Assembly: GCF_020615385.1 (NCBI RefSeq)
Contig: NZ_JAJAVB010000014.1
Span: forward strand, 58,174-122,173
Length of the DNA stretch: 64,000 bases
Direction: 5' to 3'
From: Jiella soli
GTDB lineage: Bacteria > Pseudomonadota > Alphaproteobacteria > Rhizobiales > Rhizobiaceae
Both the position numbers and the translations under genes were made by a program. Below are positions 42,432 through 51,324 of the stretch, piece by piece (position 1 is the first letter of the stretch; each line of letters begins with the position of its first letter). Below the pieces are notes generated by a model that worked only from the letters and a program-made list of their open reading frames with translations, did no database searches and was not told where the DNA came from.

Positions 42432-43178
42432 TCACAGGGACTTGGGGCGCTCCCGCTCCGGCCTTGCGGCAGCGGGTGTTGAAGAAGCTGTGGATAACGC
42501 CGATTCGCCGCGCCCGTTTCCGGCTTCCGCCGCCGCCGCCGGCTGCGGCGCCGCGTCGCGGCGGGTGATCGCGGCGTAATAGGCCCAGAACAGCCGCGCG
42601 GCGACGGCCCGGTGCGGCGTCCATACCTCGGCGAGCGCGGCAAGCGCCTTCGCGGCCGGCCGCCGCTCCAGGCCGAAGGCATGGGCGACCCCCACCTGAA
42701 GGGCGAGATCGCCGGCTGGAAAGACGTCCGGGTGGCCGGCACAGAAGAGCAAATAGCATTCGGCCGTCCAGACGCCGATGCCGTGGACGGCGGCAAGCTC
42801 GGCCACGGCGTCCTGCGCACTCGCCGCCTCGACGCGGGCAAAGTCGAGCCGACCGTCGCGGACCGCCTCGGCGAGCGCGCGGATCGTGCGGCACTTGCCG
42901 CGCGACAGGCCGGCGGCGCGGTAGACGTCGTCCTCCGCCGCCAGCATCGCCGCAGGGTCGGAAAGGTCGAGCGCCGCGGAAAACCGACTGAGGATCGCCG
43001 CCGCGCTCGCCTTAGAGACCTGCTGGGCGACGACGATGCCGCAGAGGCCGGCAAGGCCGCCGGCGCTGCGCCGCAGCGGCACCGGGCCGGCCGCCGCCAT
43101 GACCGGCAGAAGGCGCGGGTCGGCCTGCCCGAGCGCGCCCAGCGCAGCAGCGACGTCGCTGTCGGTTTCGATCGTCAT
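42432..43178 (-). CDS. DNA-3-methyladenine glycosylase II-like (AlkA family)
   Basis: A 248-residue helix-hairpin-helix glycosylase. The signature VHGIGVWTAECYLLFCAGHPDVFPAGD has the HhH and the catalytic Asp. It should remove alkylated bases from DNA. No N-terminal Ada-like domain is present. The C-terminal tail after ~210 is Ala/Pro/Glu-rich and unstructured. Start ATG 43178. Confidence 0.88.
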   Translation of the reverse strand: MTIETDSDVAAALGALGQADPRLLPVMAAAGPVPLRRSAGGLAGLCGIVVAQQVSKASAAAILSRFSAALDLSDPAAMLAAEDDVYRAAGLSRGKCRTIRALAEAVRDGRLDFARVEAASAQDAVAELAAVHGIGVWTAECYLLFCAGHPDVFPAGDLALQVGVAHAFGLERRPAAKALAALAEVWTPHRAVAARLFWAYYAAITRRDAAPQPAAAAEAGNGRGESALSTASSTPAAARPERERPKSL

Positions 43179-43350
43179 CAGATCCGTCCGGCCATGTTCA
43201 TCGCCCATTCTGGGTCTAGGTCGGCACTCGAGTCGAGAGCGTCTCGCGTCGGATTTGCCGGCAAAGGACGCCCGTAAACTGTTGAGACATCGCATCGAAC
43301 CGGCCGCGAATCGAAACCGCGGCCGGTGCGATGCAGCGGGATTGGATTCG

Positions 43351-44286
43351 ATGACACCGACCAAAGCCGTCTTCCGTTTCGCCCCCAGCCCGAACGGCGA
43401 ACTCCATCTCGGCCACGCCTATTCCGCGCTCCTGAACCATGCCATGGCGCGGGCCGCCGAAGGACGCTTCCTCCTGCGGCTCGAAGACATCGACAAGGCG
43501 CGCTGCAGCCTCGCCTTCGAGCGCCAGATCGAGGACGACCTCGCCTTTCTCGGCGTCGACTGGGACGAGCCGCCGCGGCGCCAGTCCGAGCACTTCGCCG
43601 ACTACGCCGCGGCGCTCGAAGCGCTGGCGGACGAGGAGCTGATCTATCCGGCATTCATGACGCGGGGCGAGGTCCGCGCCTTCGCCGAACGCTTCGAGGA
43701 GGAGGAGGGCCGGCCCTGGCCGCGCGATCCCGATGGCGCGCCGATCTATCCCGGGCTCGACCGCCACGCCTCGACGGCCGAGCGGGAGAAACGGATGAGC
43801 GAGGGCGAGCGCTTCGCCTGGCGGCTCGACATGGAGCGGGCGATCGAATGCGCGCCGGCGCTGGCCTGGGAGGAGACCGGCGCCTCTCCGTCCGGCGACA
43901 CCGGCGAGATCGTCGCGCGCCCGCTCGAATGGGGCGACGTCGTCCTCGGCCGGCAGGACATGCCGACGAGCTATCACCTCGCCGTCATCGTCGACGATGG
44001 GCTGCAGGGCGTCACCGACGTCGTGCGCGGCCGCGACCTCTTCTATGCGACCAGCGTCCACCGCCTCCTGCAGGCACTGCTCGGCCTGCCGGCGCCGCGC
44101 TACCATCATCACCCGCTGATCCTCGGCCCGGACGGGCGCAAGCTGTCGAAGAGCGCCCGCGACACCTCGCTGAGATCGCTGCGCGCGGCGGGGCTCGCCG
44201 CCGAGGACATCAGGCGCATGGTCGGGCTCCCCGGCCGGGCGGATGCCGAAATGCTCAGCCGGACAGGACGCTCAGCCACAGGCTGA
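43351..44286 (+). CDS. gluQ: Glutamyl-Q tRNA(Asp) synthetase
   Basis: A 311-residue truncated GluRS-like enzyme, with class I signatures FAPSPNGELHLGHAYSAL and LSKSARD (KMSKS type) but no anticodon-binding domain. It adds Glu to queuosine in the anticodon of tRNA-Asp. The zinc-binding Cys cluster seen in E. coli GluQ (YPxFC type) is absent here: the segment reads YPAFMTRGE. Its last 32 bases overlap the 3' end of the convergent AEC gene. The same window carries a queuosine precursor transporter. Confidence 0.92.
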   Translation: MTPTKAVFRFAPSPNGELHLGHAYSALLNHAMARAAEGRFLLRLEDIDKARCSLAFERQIEDDLAFLGVDWDEPPRRQSEHFADYAAALEALADEELIYPAFMTRGEVRAFAERFEEEEGRPWPRDPDGAPIYPGLDRHASTAEREKRMSEGERFAWRLDMERAIECAPALAWEETGASPSGDTGEIVARPLEWGDVVLGRQDMPTSYHLAVIVDDGLQGVTDVVRGRDLFYATSVHRLLQALLGLPAPRYHHHPLILGPDGRKLSKSARDTSLRSLRAAGLAAEDIRRMVGLPGRADAEMLSRTGRSATG

Positions 44287-45232
44287 GCGTGAGCACCGAG
44301 GCGACCGTCGAGATCAGCGTCGCGGTGGCCGCGAGCTTCTCGCCCGCCTTGAAGTAGACGGCCAGGAGATAGGCGTTGACGCCGAGCGGCGAGGCGGCGG
44401 TGATCACCGCGCCCCGCACCCAGGAGGGCGGCAGGGACAGTCTCGTCAGGAAGAACCAGGCGAGCGCCGGCATGACGATCAGCGACAGGGCGGAGACGAC
44501 GATCGCCGGGACGATGTCGCCTCTGAGGCCGTAGCGCGGCAGCGACATGCCGAGCGCGAAGAGGGCGAGCGGGCCGGCCGTGCCGCCGAGGAGCTTCGCC
44601 ACTTCGTCGAGATGGCCCTCCAGTGGCAGGCCGGTCGCCCGCCAGGCGAGGCCGCAGAGAATGCCGACGACGATGGCGTTGGTCAGGAGATTGCGCAGGA
44701 CCCGGCCGCCGGTCTCGGTCAGCGAGGGTGGCGCCGGCGGCATGCCCGGATCGCCCTCGCCGCTCTCCTTGATGTCGAGCACCGCCGCCCGCTCGATCAG
44801 CAGCGTCGAGGCGATCATCATCATCGGCAGATGGATCGAGATGATGATCAGGAGCGGCTCCAGCCCGGCGTCGCCATAGGCGCGCTGCAGGACCGGGAGT
44901 GCCACGAAGACGGTGTTGGCGAAGGCCGAGGAGACCCCCGCGATGACGCCGGCGCGGTGGTTCGCCTCGGTCAGCCTGCGCACCACCAGGGTGCCGATCG
45001 TCCAGACGATCGCGACGGCGCCGAAATAGCCGGCCCAAAGATAGAGCGGATTGGCGTCGCCGAAGGAGACGGTCGCCAGTGTGCGGAAGAGCAGGACCGG
45101 CACCGCGATGACGAAGACGAAGCGGGCGAGCCCGTCCCCGACGGCGTCCGACAGGAGCCGGGCGGCGACGGTGAGATAGCCGAGCGCCATCAGGCTGAAG
45201 ATCGGGACGACGACGTTGAGGATGGTCTGCAT
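44255..45232 (-). CDS. AEC-family (auxin efflux carrier-like) transporter
   Basis: A 325-residue membrane protein with about ten helices. It starts MQTILNVVVPIFSLMALGYL and has the inverted-repeat layout of AEC proteins; the substrate is unknown (malonate, malate or amino acids in family members). I used ATG 45232; a GTG lies nine bases upstream. Its final codons overlap the end of gluQ on the other strand. Confidence 0.87.
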   Translation of the reverse strand: MQTILNVVVPIFSLMALGYLTVAARLLSDAVGDGLARFVFVIAVPVLLFRTLATVSFGDANPLYLWAGYFGAVAIVWTIGTLVVRRLTEANHRAGVIAGVSSAFANTVFVALPVLQRAYGDAGLEPLLIIISIHLPMMMIASTLLIERAAVLDIKESGEGDPGMPPAPPSLTETGGRVLRNLLTNAIVVGILCGLAWRATGLPLEGHLDEVAKLLGGTAGPLALFALGMSLPRYGLRGDIVPAIVVSALSLIVMPALAWFFLTRLSLPPSWVRGAVITAASPLGVNAYLLAVYFKAGEKLAATATLISTVASVLTLSLWLSVLSG

Positions 45233-45425
45233 GAGCGGCACCGGCTGAGCGTTCCAGAGGCGATAGACCGCGCGGGGTGAGTGCGCAAACCGGGGACGCG
45301 TCCGCCGTTCCCTCTGGCCCGGCTTTGCCTGCCGCCCGCCGCGCTGCTATGTCGCCCGCGAAAGCCGCGTCAGGCCCGGCGCGACCGCGCTCGCCGCGAA
45401 CGGCCCCGCCCGAAAGACCCGTCCC

Positions 45426-46337
45426 GTGAACCGGTTCCTGCCCGCCTTTCCCGCCGTCTTCGTGCTCCTCTGGTCGACGGGTTTCATTGGCGCGCGCTAT
45501 GCCATGCCGCATGCCGAGCCCTTCACCTTCCTGTCGATCCGCTTTGGCCTGGCGCTTCTCGTCCTGACGGCGGTCGTCGCGCTCGGATCGGCGCGCTGGC
45601 CGCGGCCGGTCCCGGCTTTCCATGCGATGATCGCCGGAAGCCTCATCCACGGCGTCTATCTCGGCGGCGTCTTCTTCGCCGTCCGCCATGGGCTGAATGC
45701 CGGGATCGCCGCGCTGATCGTCGGTCTGCAGCCGATCCTGACGACGATCCTCGCCTCGCTCTTCCTCAACGAGCGGGTGAAGCCGCGCCATGTGCTCGGG
45801 CTCGCCCTCGGCCTTCTCGGCGTCGCCCTCGTCATCCTGCCGAAGCTTCAGGGACCGGGCGCCTACGGCGTCCTGACGCTGGCGCCGGTCTTCCTCTCGG
45901 CGCTGTCGATCTCCGTCGGCACTGTCTGGCAGAAGCGCTTCGTGCAAGGCGTCGACCTACAGGCCGGCACGGCGCTGCAATATCTCGGCGCACTGATCCC
46001 GACATTTCTCCTCGCCCTCACCACCGAGACGATGGCGGTCGACTTCACCGGCGAGCTCGTCTTCGCGCTGTTCTGGCTGGTCTTCGTCCTGTCGATCGGG
46101 GCGGTATTCCTGATGCTGACCCTGATCCGGGAGGGCGCGGTCTCCTCGGTCGCCTCGCTCATGTATCTCGTCCCGGGCGTGACCGCGGTGATGGCCTGGG
46201 CGCTGTTCGGCGAGACGCTGACGCCGATCCAGCTTGTCGGCCTGGTACTCGCCGGCGTGGGCGTCGCCGCCGCGACGAAGGGGCTCCCGGGCCGGAAGGG
46301 CGCGGCCCGGAGCGTGCGTCGGGATCAAAGGGCCTGA
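45426..46337 (+). CDS. DMT-superfamily (EamA) transporter
   Basis: The 303-residue protein has ten helices and two EamA repeats: VFVLLWSTGFIGARYAMPHAEP and SISVGTVWQKRF. The start is GTG 45426. It is the third DMT transporter of the window and diverges from the AEC gene. Substrate unknown. Confidence 0.87.
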   Translation: MNRFLPAFPAVFVLLWSTGFIGARYAMPHAEPFTFLSIRFGLALLVLTAVVALGSARWPRPVPAFHAMIAGSLIHGVYLGGVFFAVRHGLNAGIAALIVGLQPILTTILASLFLNERVKPRHVLGLALGLLGVALVILPKLQGPGAYGVLTLAPVFLSALSISVGTVWQKRFVQGVDLQAGTALQYLGALIPTFLLALTTETMAVDFTGELVFALFWLVFVLSIGAVFLMLTLIREGAVSSVASLMYLVPGVTAVMAWALFGETLTPIQLVGLVLAGVGVAAATKGLPGRKGAARSVRRDQRA

Positions 46338-46684
46338 CGGAGCACGGCGGGGATCGAGATCTGCCGGCGCTACCGACATCGGATCCTTCATTCGGCGCCA
46401 CAGGATCCCGAGCGAAAGAGCACGACCACGAACAACGGCCCATGATATGAGCCGGCAGCGTTGCTCGCCCGGAGTGTCTGGCGGCATTGCTGCCGTTCAG
46501 AGTGCATGATGTAGAGGACTCAACCTTTTGGCGAAACAACAGTCGTAAGTCAGCGATAGAAAGTATAGGCGGACCTCTGACATTTTTGTGATCAGAGTTC
46601 CCTTACGATGAATGTGCTCAGAACGCTTGCCAATTTGCCTGCCGAATGGAATCATTGTGTGGGGCTCGAGGATGGCAAGACAAA
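46338..46684. other. Intergenic region, 347 bp
   Basis: It lies between the DMT gene and the HTH-less sensor and is somewhat less GC-rich at 46500-46690. An alternative frame from ATG 46608 (MNVLRTLANLPAEW) runs for ~55 codons in another register and could be a remnant of the sensor's original N-terminus. I see no promoter I can defend. Confidence 0.4.
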
Positions 46685-47542
46685 ATGCTTATTCATTTTC
46701 CGGGCAGGTTGGACCTCGTTCGGGATAGGCTCCCCTTTGCCTCGGTTCGTCCCGCAAACTGGCGCCCTGTTCTGAAAGCGATCGAGCGAGTTCTGCCGCA
46801 CTGCAGCGCGACGCTTGAGCCGATCGCACTTGATGCCGTGGATTCGCAGCAGGCCTTCATCGCCGTCGGCTCTGCCGTCGGCATGCCGGTCTTCGCTCAC
46901 ACCGGTCACCGCGGCCGCGCCCTGGCCGCAGGATCCACATTTTCGATCACCGACGGTGCGTTGGCGGAGGCGGGCGAGCCGAGATGCCCCCTGTCTCACG
47001 ACGGACGCGACGGCGTCGGCTTCGTCCTGCAGACCTTCGACACCTGCAGCTGGGTCCTGTCGATCATGGCGCCGCCGGGCGAAGGCCGGTCCTACATTCC
47101 GACGATCAATGCCTTCCTGCGCCGCCTCGGGCGGCAGATGCAGGAGGCCTTTCTGGTGTCGCATGGCGTCGGAACGCGCCATCAGCCGGACCGCGAGGTG
47201 ATCGAGGGCACATGGGACCGGCTGGACATGCCGGTCATGCTGCTCGGATCGGAACTGCAGCCGCAGGCGATGAACGTCGCCGCGGAGGAACTGGCGACGA
47301 CGCGGCGCTTCTTTGCGCCCCGCGCGGCCAACGGCTCCCTCCGCGCCGCGAGCAACCGCGACAATGAGCGGCTGCTCGAAGCGGCGTTCCAGGTGCGCTG
47401 CGGCGAACGCAAGGAGGCGCGGCTGACTCTCAACGGGGTCAGGGGCTCCGCCGGTCTGCGGGTCTCGATCTTCGCGACGGGAAGCCGATCGGCAGAAACC
47501 GCCGAACGCGACCTCGTCGCAGTGTTCGGCACCGTCGCCTGA
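46685..47542 (+). CDS. Sensor-like protein resembling LuxR-type regulators without the HTH
   Basis: A 285-residue protein, not firmly assigned. Its start (PANWRPVLKAIERVLPHCSATLE) and middle (RLDMPVMLLGSELQPQAMNVAAEELATTRRFF, then RLLEAAFQ) resemble the sensor and PAS-like parts of LuxR-family regulators common in alphaproteobacteria. In those, a region like AERDLVAVFG continues into TPAEA and an HTH. Here it ends FGTVA and stop. No frame just downstream restores an HTH, so it is truncated or a partner protein. ATG 46685 was chosen; an in-frame ATG lies at 46646. A strong hairpin follows the gene. Confidence 0.62.
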   Translation: MLIHFPGRLDLVRDRLPFASVRPANWRPVLKAIERVLPHCSATLEPIALDAVDSQQAFIAVGSAVGMPVFAHTGHRGRALAAGSTFSITDGALAEAGEPRCPLSHDGRDGVGFVLQTFDTCSWVLSIMAPPGEGRSYIPTINAFLRRLGRQMQEAFLVSHGVGTRHQPDREVIEGTWDRLDMPVMLLGSELQPQAMNVAAEELATTRRFFAPRAANGSLRAASNRDNERLLEAAFQVRCGERKEARLTLNGVRGSAGLRVSIFATGSRSAETAERDLVAVFGTVA

Positions 47543-48065
47543 CGCCCACGTTCCAGCGCGTGAAATAGGAGGGACCCGGACCGCGCGGTCCGGATCCCGT
47601 TCGCTTCCGTCTGGCGGAATGCTGGGAGACATTGCAGCCATTGCTGTTCCGGTGCCAGATATCCACCGGGCAGACGGCATGGGTGCGCAAATTCGGATGC
47701 AATCGCCAGGCGGACGCGTCAGCTACTTCGCCCGCCAAGCCGCTTGACCCTCGCCGGAGCAATGCGGCCGGCAGGCAGACCGGGCGTTGCGCGCGGGGCC
47801 GCGTTCGGACGACTCGCGCCGCAACTGACACCCTACGAGACAATACCCGCATGGGATCGGCGAAACGCGAAGAGGTTGACGGCGGAAGTCGGAGACGCCT
47901 GCGCGCCGAAACCGCAGCCCGGCGAACCGGTCGCCGAGCCCGCCAGCGGCTATGGGCGCCGAACCGAACATGTCGGCGCACCTGGTGTCGCTATCGCGAC
48001 ATGGCGAGGGCTCGCGGCAAACTCGGAGCCGCGGCCGTGTCGGCCGCCGGCGCCGATGCGCGAGA
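47543..48065. other. Intergenic region, 523 bp
   Basis: It contains the terminator-like hairpin at 47571-47598. The rest has only GC-driven open frames on both strands without ribosome binding sites. A deleted HTH coding segment could have been here, but I find no trace. Confidence 0.45.
47571..47598 (+). terminator. Strong hairpin after the HTH-less sensor gene
   Basis: GGGA and CCGGACCG pair with CGGTCCGG and TCCC around a tight loop (12 pairs, one mismatch), 28 bp after the stop. The following GTTCGCTTCC is only weakly T-rich. Confidence 0.5.
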
Positions 48066-48605
48066 TCAGCCTCGCGGTGCCAGAACCATCATCATCTGGC
48101 GGCCTTCGAGCTTGGGTTCGGCTTCGACCTTGGAATATTCGGCCGTCTCTTCCCGGACCCTGTTCAGAAGCTGCATGCCGAGCTCCTGGTGCGCCATCTC
48201 GCGCCCGCGGAACCTCAGCGTCACCTTGACCTTGTCGCCCTCGTCGAAGAATCGGCGGACCGACTTCATCTTGGTCTCGTAGTCGTGCTCGTCGATGTTC
48301 GGCCGCATCTTGATCTCTTTGACCTCGATGGTCTTCTGGCGCCTGCGCGCTTCGGCCGCCTTCTTCTGGCCCTCGTACTTAAGCTTGCCGAGGTCGAGAA
48401 TCTTGCAGACGGGCGGGTTCGCGGTCGGCACGATCTCGACGAGATCGAGGCCAGCCTCCTCCGCCAGCGCCATCGCTTCGGACGTGTCGGTGGGGCCACG
48501 ATTCTGGCCCTCCGCGTCGATCAGCTGAACTTGCGGAACCCGGATTTCCCGGTTTGAACGCGGTCCTTCCTTTTGGACCGGTGGTGCACGAAATGGTCGG
48601 CGAAT
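48066..48605 (-). CDS. infC: Translation initiation factor IF-3
   Basis: The 179-residue IF-3 has the N-domain ([20 protein letters not shown]...), the linker and the C-domain ([22 protein letters not shown], ending [13 protein letters not shown]). No ATG/GTG/TTG fits the conserved N-terminus. The codon at 48605 is ATT, eight bases after AGGAGA, and the encoded protein would then start with the usual (M)RRPFRA. An AUU start is the known basis of IF-3 autoregulation in E. coli. The frame is open further upstream, but that leader looks unlike IF-3. Confidence 0.93.
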   Translation of the reverse strand: MRRPFRAPPVQKEGPRSNREIRVPQVQLIDAEGQNRGPTDTSEAMALAEEAGLDLVEIVPTANPPVCKILDLGKLKYEGQKKAAEARRRQKTIEVKEIKMRPNIDEHDYETKMKSVRRFFDEGDKVKVTLRFRGREMAHQELGMQLLNRVREETAEYSKVEAEPKLEGRQMMMVLAPRG

Positions 48606-48910
48606 GGTCGTTCTCTCCTGTTCGTTGACGACGTCGGACGAATATAGGGATGCAGTCTGCGAAAATCGACCGCAAACCCACGGCAGCTGCCGCAGCCGCG
48701 TCTCGGCCAACCGGTCTTATAGCATCTCCGGCCTTGATTGACACGCGCGAACAGGCACAAAAGTGCCGATCTCGATCCAGGCGTGAGCGTACGAGCCGCT
48801 CGCAAGGCCGGCTCTGCCGGAGCGGCAAATGGACGATCGCCGCCGCATGCGGGCATCTTCCGCCGGCTTGCGGAGCCCGAGAAGCCGAGAGAGAAGCGGG
48901 GAGAACAGCC

Positions 48911-49717
48911 ATGACCGACCAGCCCGGAAACGAGGAAGCGGGGACCATCCCCGTCGGCAGCGGCGCCGAGCAGCGGGAAATCGCCTTCCGCAGCTGCCAG
49001 GGAGAGGCGCCCGGCCTCGTCTGGCTCGGCGGCTACCGCTCCGACATGCGCGGCACCAAGGCCGAGCATCTTGCCGATCTCGCGCGACGCGACGGCCTCG
49101 GCTATTGCCGCTTCGATTATTCCGGCCATGGTGCCTCCGGCGGCCGGTTCGAAGACGGAACGATCAGCCGCTGGACCGAGGAGGCGGCGGCAGTGCTGGC
49201 CGCCACGACCCGGGGCCGTGTCATCCTCGTCGCCTCTTCCATGGGTGCCTGGATCGCGCTCAGGCTGGTGCAGCGGGCGGCGGAGTTCGGGCTCACCGGC
49301 CGCATCGCCGGGCTCCTGCTCCTGGCGCCCGCCCCCGACTTCACCCACCGGCTGATGCTGCCACGGATGACCGAGACCCAGCGAGAGGCCCTCGACCGCG
49401 ACGGTCTCATCACCGAGCCGTCCGAGTATGGGCCGGAGCCCAATGTCTATACGCGGGCGCTGTTTGAGGACGGCGCCGCTAACCTCGTCATGGACGGCCT
49501 CATCGAGACAGGCTGCCCGGTCACCGTGATCCAGGGCATGGCCGATCCCGACGTACCCTTTGCCCATGCGCTGGAACTCGTCGAGCACCTGCCGTTCCAC
49601 GGCGTCGTCGTCACCCTGGTGCGCGACGGCGACCATCGTCTGTCGCGCCCGCAGGACCTCGCGCTGATCGAGCGAGCAACCAAGGATCTCGTCGCGGACA
49701 TTCGTAATTCCGTCTGA
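48911..49717 (+). CDS. Alpha/beta hydrolase
   Basis: A 268-residue hydrolase with the nucleophile elbow VASSMGAW (Ser ~103), the acid Asp in MADPDVPF (~218) and His in DGDHRLSR (~242), a complete triad. The PGLVWLGGYRSDMRGTKA and FDYSGHGASGG segments resemble the ABHD10-like family of (palmitoyl) thioesterases. Substrate not known. GGGGAGA precedes the ATG. It diverges from infC. Confidence 0.88.
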   Translation: MTDQPGNEEAGTIPVGSGAEQREIAFRSCQGEAPGLVWLGGYRSDMRGTKAEHLADLARRDGLGYCRFDYSGHGASGGRFEDGTISRWTEEAAAVLAATTRGRVILVASSMGAWIALRLVQRAAEFGLTGRIAGLLLLAPAPDFTHRLMLPRMTETQREALDRDGLITEPSEYGPEPNVYTRALFEDGAANLVMDGLIETGCPVTVIQGMADPDVPFAHALELVEHLPFHGVVVTLVRDGDHRLSRPQDLALIERATKDLVADIRNSV

Positions 49718-49763
49718 TTTTAAGGCCCGCAAGTCAGCGATTTCATAATCTTAGCGGAAGTAC

Positions 49764-49779
49764 GTGACAATTTCGTCAC
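49764..49779. other. Short inverted repeat GTGAC-N6-GTCAC
   Basis: A 5+5 palindrome in the AT-rich gap between the hydrolase and the transglutaminase-like gene, 47 bp after the hydrolase stop. It could be an operator; support is weak. Confidence 0.25.
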
Positions 49780-49936
49780 ATCGTCGCAAACGGGCTGAAT
49801 AACCCCTTCCAAATCAGGCGCTTGGCGCTAGGGCCCGGCGCCGGCCGGCGGGCGGATCGTGCACCTGACACCCTCCCGCACCGGTCTTGACTTGCGCGAG
49901 CCTCGCGTTTGGGCGGGAGAGCGGCTGCCCAATAGA

Positions 49937-49965
49937 TTGACAGCTATCCGTATTGCACCGAACAT
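49937..49965 (+). promoter_or_regulatory. Candidate promoter of the transglutaminase-like gene
   Basis: TTGACA at 49937-49942, 17 bp, then GAACAT at 49960-49965, about 45 bp before the start codon at 50009. The -35 is consensus and the -10 poor. Confidence 0.4.
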
Positions 49966-50008
49966 CATCACACCACGACAGAACCTGACCTGCGCATGAG
50001 GGGAATGC

Positions 50009-50629
50009 ATGGGGAATTTTCGCGCGATCGGCGCCACGGCCTTACTTTGTCTGGCGGCAACCTTTGGGACACCGGCTGCGGCGGAGTATCGCGGGCCGTC
50101 CATGGTCATCGGCACCAAGACCACACGGCCGATCGGCCACGAGGTCTTCTGCCGCTCGCATGAGGCCGAATGCCGGCCGCTCGAATCGCGGGTTGCCGAT
50201 CGCGCGCTCGAACTGACGCCGGCGATCATCATCGCGGTCGCCGCGATCAACACCGCGATCAACGCCGAGATCACGCCGAAATCCGATAAGGACATCTACG
50301 GCGTCAAGGAGTTGTGGACCTATCCCGAGACCGAAGGGGATTGCGAGGATTTCGCCCTGCTGAAGCGGCGGATGCTGCATGAAAAGGTCGGGATCGACCT
50401 GTCCGACCTGTTGATGACGGTCGTGCGCAAACGCAATGGCGAAGGCCACGCGATCCTCACTCTGAGGACCACCGCCGGCGACTTCGTCCTAGACAATCTC
50501 AACTGGCGCGTGCTGCCTTGGTCGGATGCGCCCTACCGCTTCCTCAAGCGGCAGGATACGAGGGATCCCGGCCAATGGGTCAGGGTCGAGGACGGCGGCG
50601 AAGTGCTTGTCGGCGCCGTCAAGAAGTGA
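50009..50629 (+). CDS. Bacterial transglutaminase-like cysteine protease (BTLCP/DUF920)
   Basis: The 206-residue protein has a signal peptide (GATALLCLAATFGTPAAAE) and the catalytic triad of the family: Cys in EGDCEDFALLKR (~112), His in GEGHAILTL (~149) and Asp in LDNLNW (~163). The related LapG cleaves a biofilm adhesin, but no LapD or adhesin gene lies nearby, so the target is unknown. Periplasmic location inferred. Confidence 0.88.
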   Translation: MGNFRAIGATALLCLAATFGTPAAAEYRGPSMVIGTKTTRPIGHEVFCRSHEAECRPLESRVADRALELTPAIIIAVAAINTAINAEITPKSDKDIYGVKELWTYPETEGDCEDFALLKRRMLHEKVGIDLSDLLMTVVRKRNGEGHAILTLRTTAGDFVLDNLNWRVLPWSDAPYRFLKRQDTRDPGQWVRVEDGGEVLVGAVKK

Positions 50630-50770
50630 CGCCGCCCCAAGAACGTGGCCGGCCGAACCCGGCTAACGTTACCTTTCGGTAAATGTTCGCCGCATCTTAT
50701 ACCCGTTAATATCCGCCGTCCCTTCGCCTGGTTAGGATGGGCCATGCATCCCCATAAAGGAAGGCGGATG

Positions 50771-50965
50771 ATGCCCATAGAAGACGACATCCAGCTTGCC
50801 GAAGAGGTCGAGTCAGCACTGCGTGCTCTGGGCATCGCCGATGTTCGAACCGGCGAGGACCGTCCTCTGAAGCCCCATGTCATGGCGCTCAGGGGGGACG
50901 GCGAGTCTGCCAGGACCTCCTCAGCGTCTCGCAAGGATCCCACGAAGGGAGAATGCCGGGACTGA
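50771..50965 (+). CDS. Small hypothetical protein, 64 residues
   Basis: A short frame starting MPIEDDIQLAEEVESALRALGIADV after a strong site (AAAGGAAGG). ATG 50768 is directly in frame before it. The first 30 residues look like a small helical domain; the tail is Ser/Lys-rich. Not recognised. The ribosome binding site is the main support. Confidence 0.5.
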   Translation: MPIEDDIQLAEEVESALRALGIADVRTGEDRPLKPHVMALRGDGESARTSSASRKDPTKGECRD

Positions 50966-51324
50966 TAGCGAGCGTTCGCTCCAGCCCGCAGGCGTGCGGA
51001 GTCGACTGCTCGCCGGCCCGCCGCCGGTCGAGACCGGTTCCTCCGCCGCCGGACGCACCGCCCGTGCCAGTGTCCGATCTGCCCGCCTGTCGGTGGTCTC
51101 CGTTCCCCTTCTCCCATTCTGACCCCACGTGGCTCTAGCTCGGCCCGGCTCCGCGATATCGTCTCGCGGCAGGAGGGGACGGATATGAACGCTGGAGGAT
51201 TCCCGCCGCTCCCATAGTTGCGCACCGCGACCGCTTTCGTGCAGAAGGCCAATCCTGTTCCGCGCGCGTACGCTCGATCCAGGGCCGCGCCGATCGGGCC
51301 CACGCCGTCCGGGAGAAACCGCAG
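50966..51324. other. Leader region upstream of ktrA
   Basis: The gap is 359 bp. It holds the hairpin plus ten-residue frame described at 51151-51217. I see no other RNA or promoter that I can support. Confidence 0.45.
51151..51217 (+). promoter_or_regulatory. Possible ktrA leader: hairpin plus ten-residue leader peptide
   Basis: CCGCGA (51151-51156) pairs with TCGCGG (51164-51169); directly after it comes AGGAGGGG and an ATG at 51185 that encodes MNAGGFPPLP before TAG at 51215-51217. The ribosome binding site is near-perfect and the frame ends 107 nt before ktrA. A PPLP ending could stall ribosomes. It is a pattern, not proof of attenuation. Confidence 0.3.

Noticed and set aside
45280-45947. 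Long minus-strand frame around the AEC/DMT gap (612 codons)
   Set aside because: It is in a different register from the AEC protein and has shadow-type composition.
47632-48282. Plus-strand frame running into the antisense of infC
   Set aside because: No recognisable segment, Arg-rich, no ribosome binding site.
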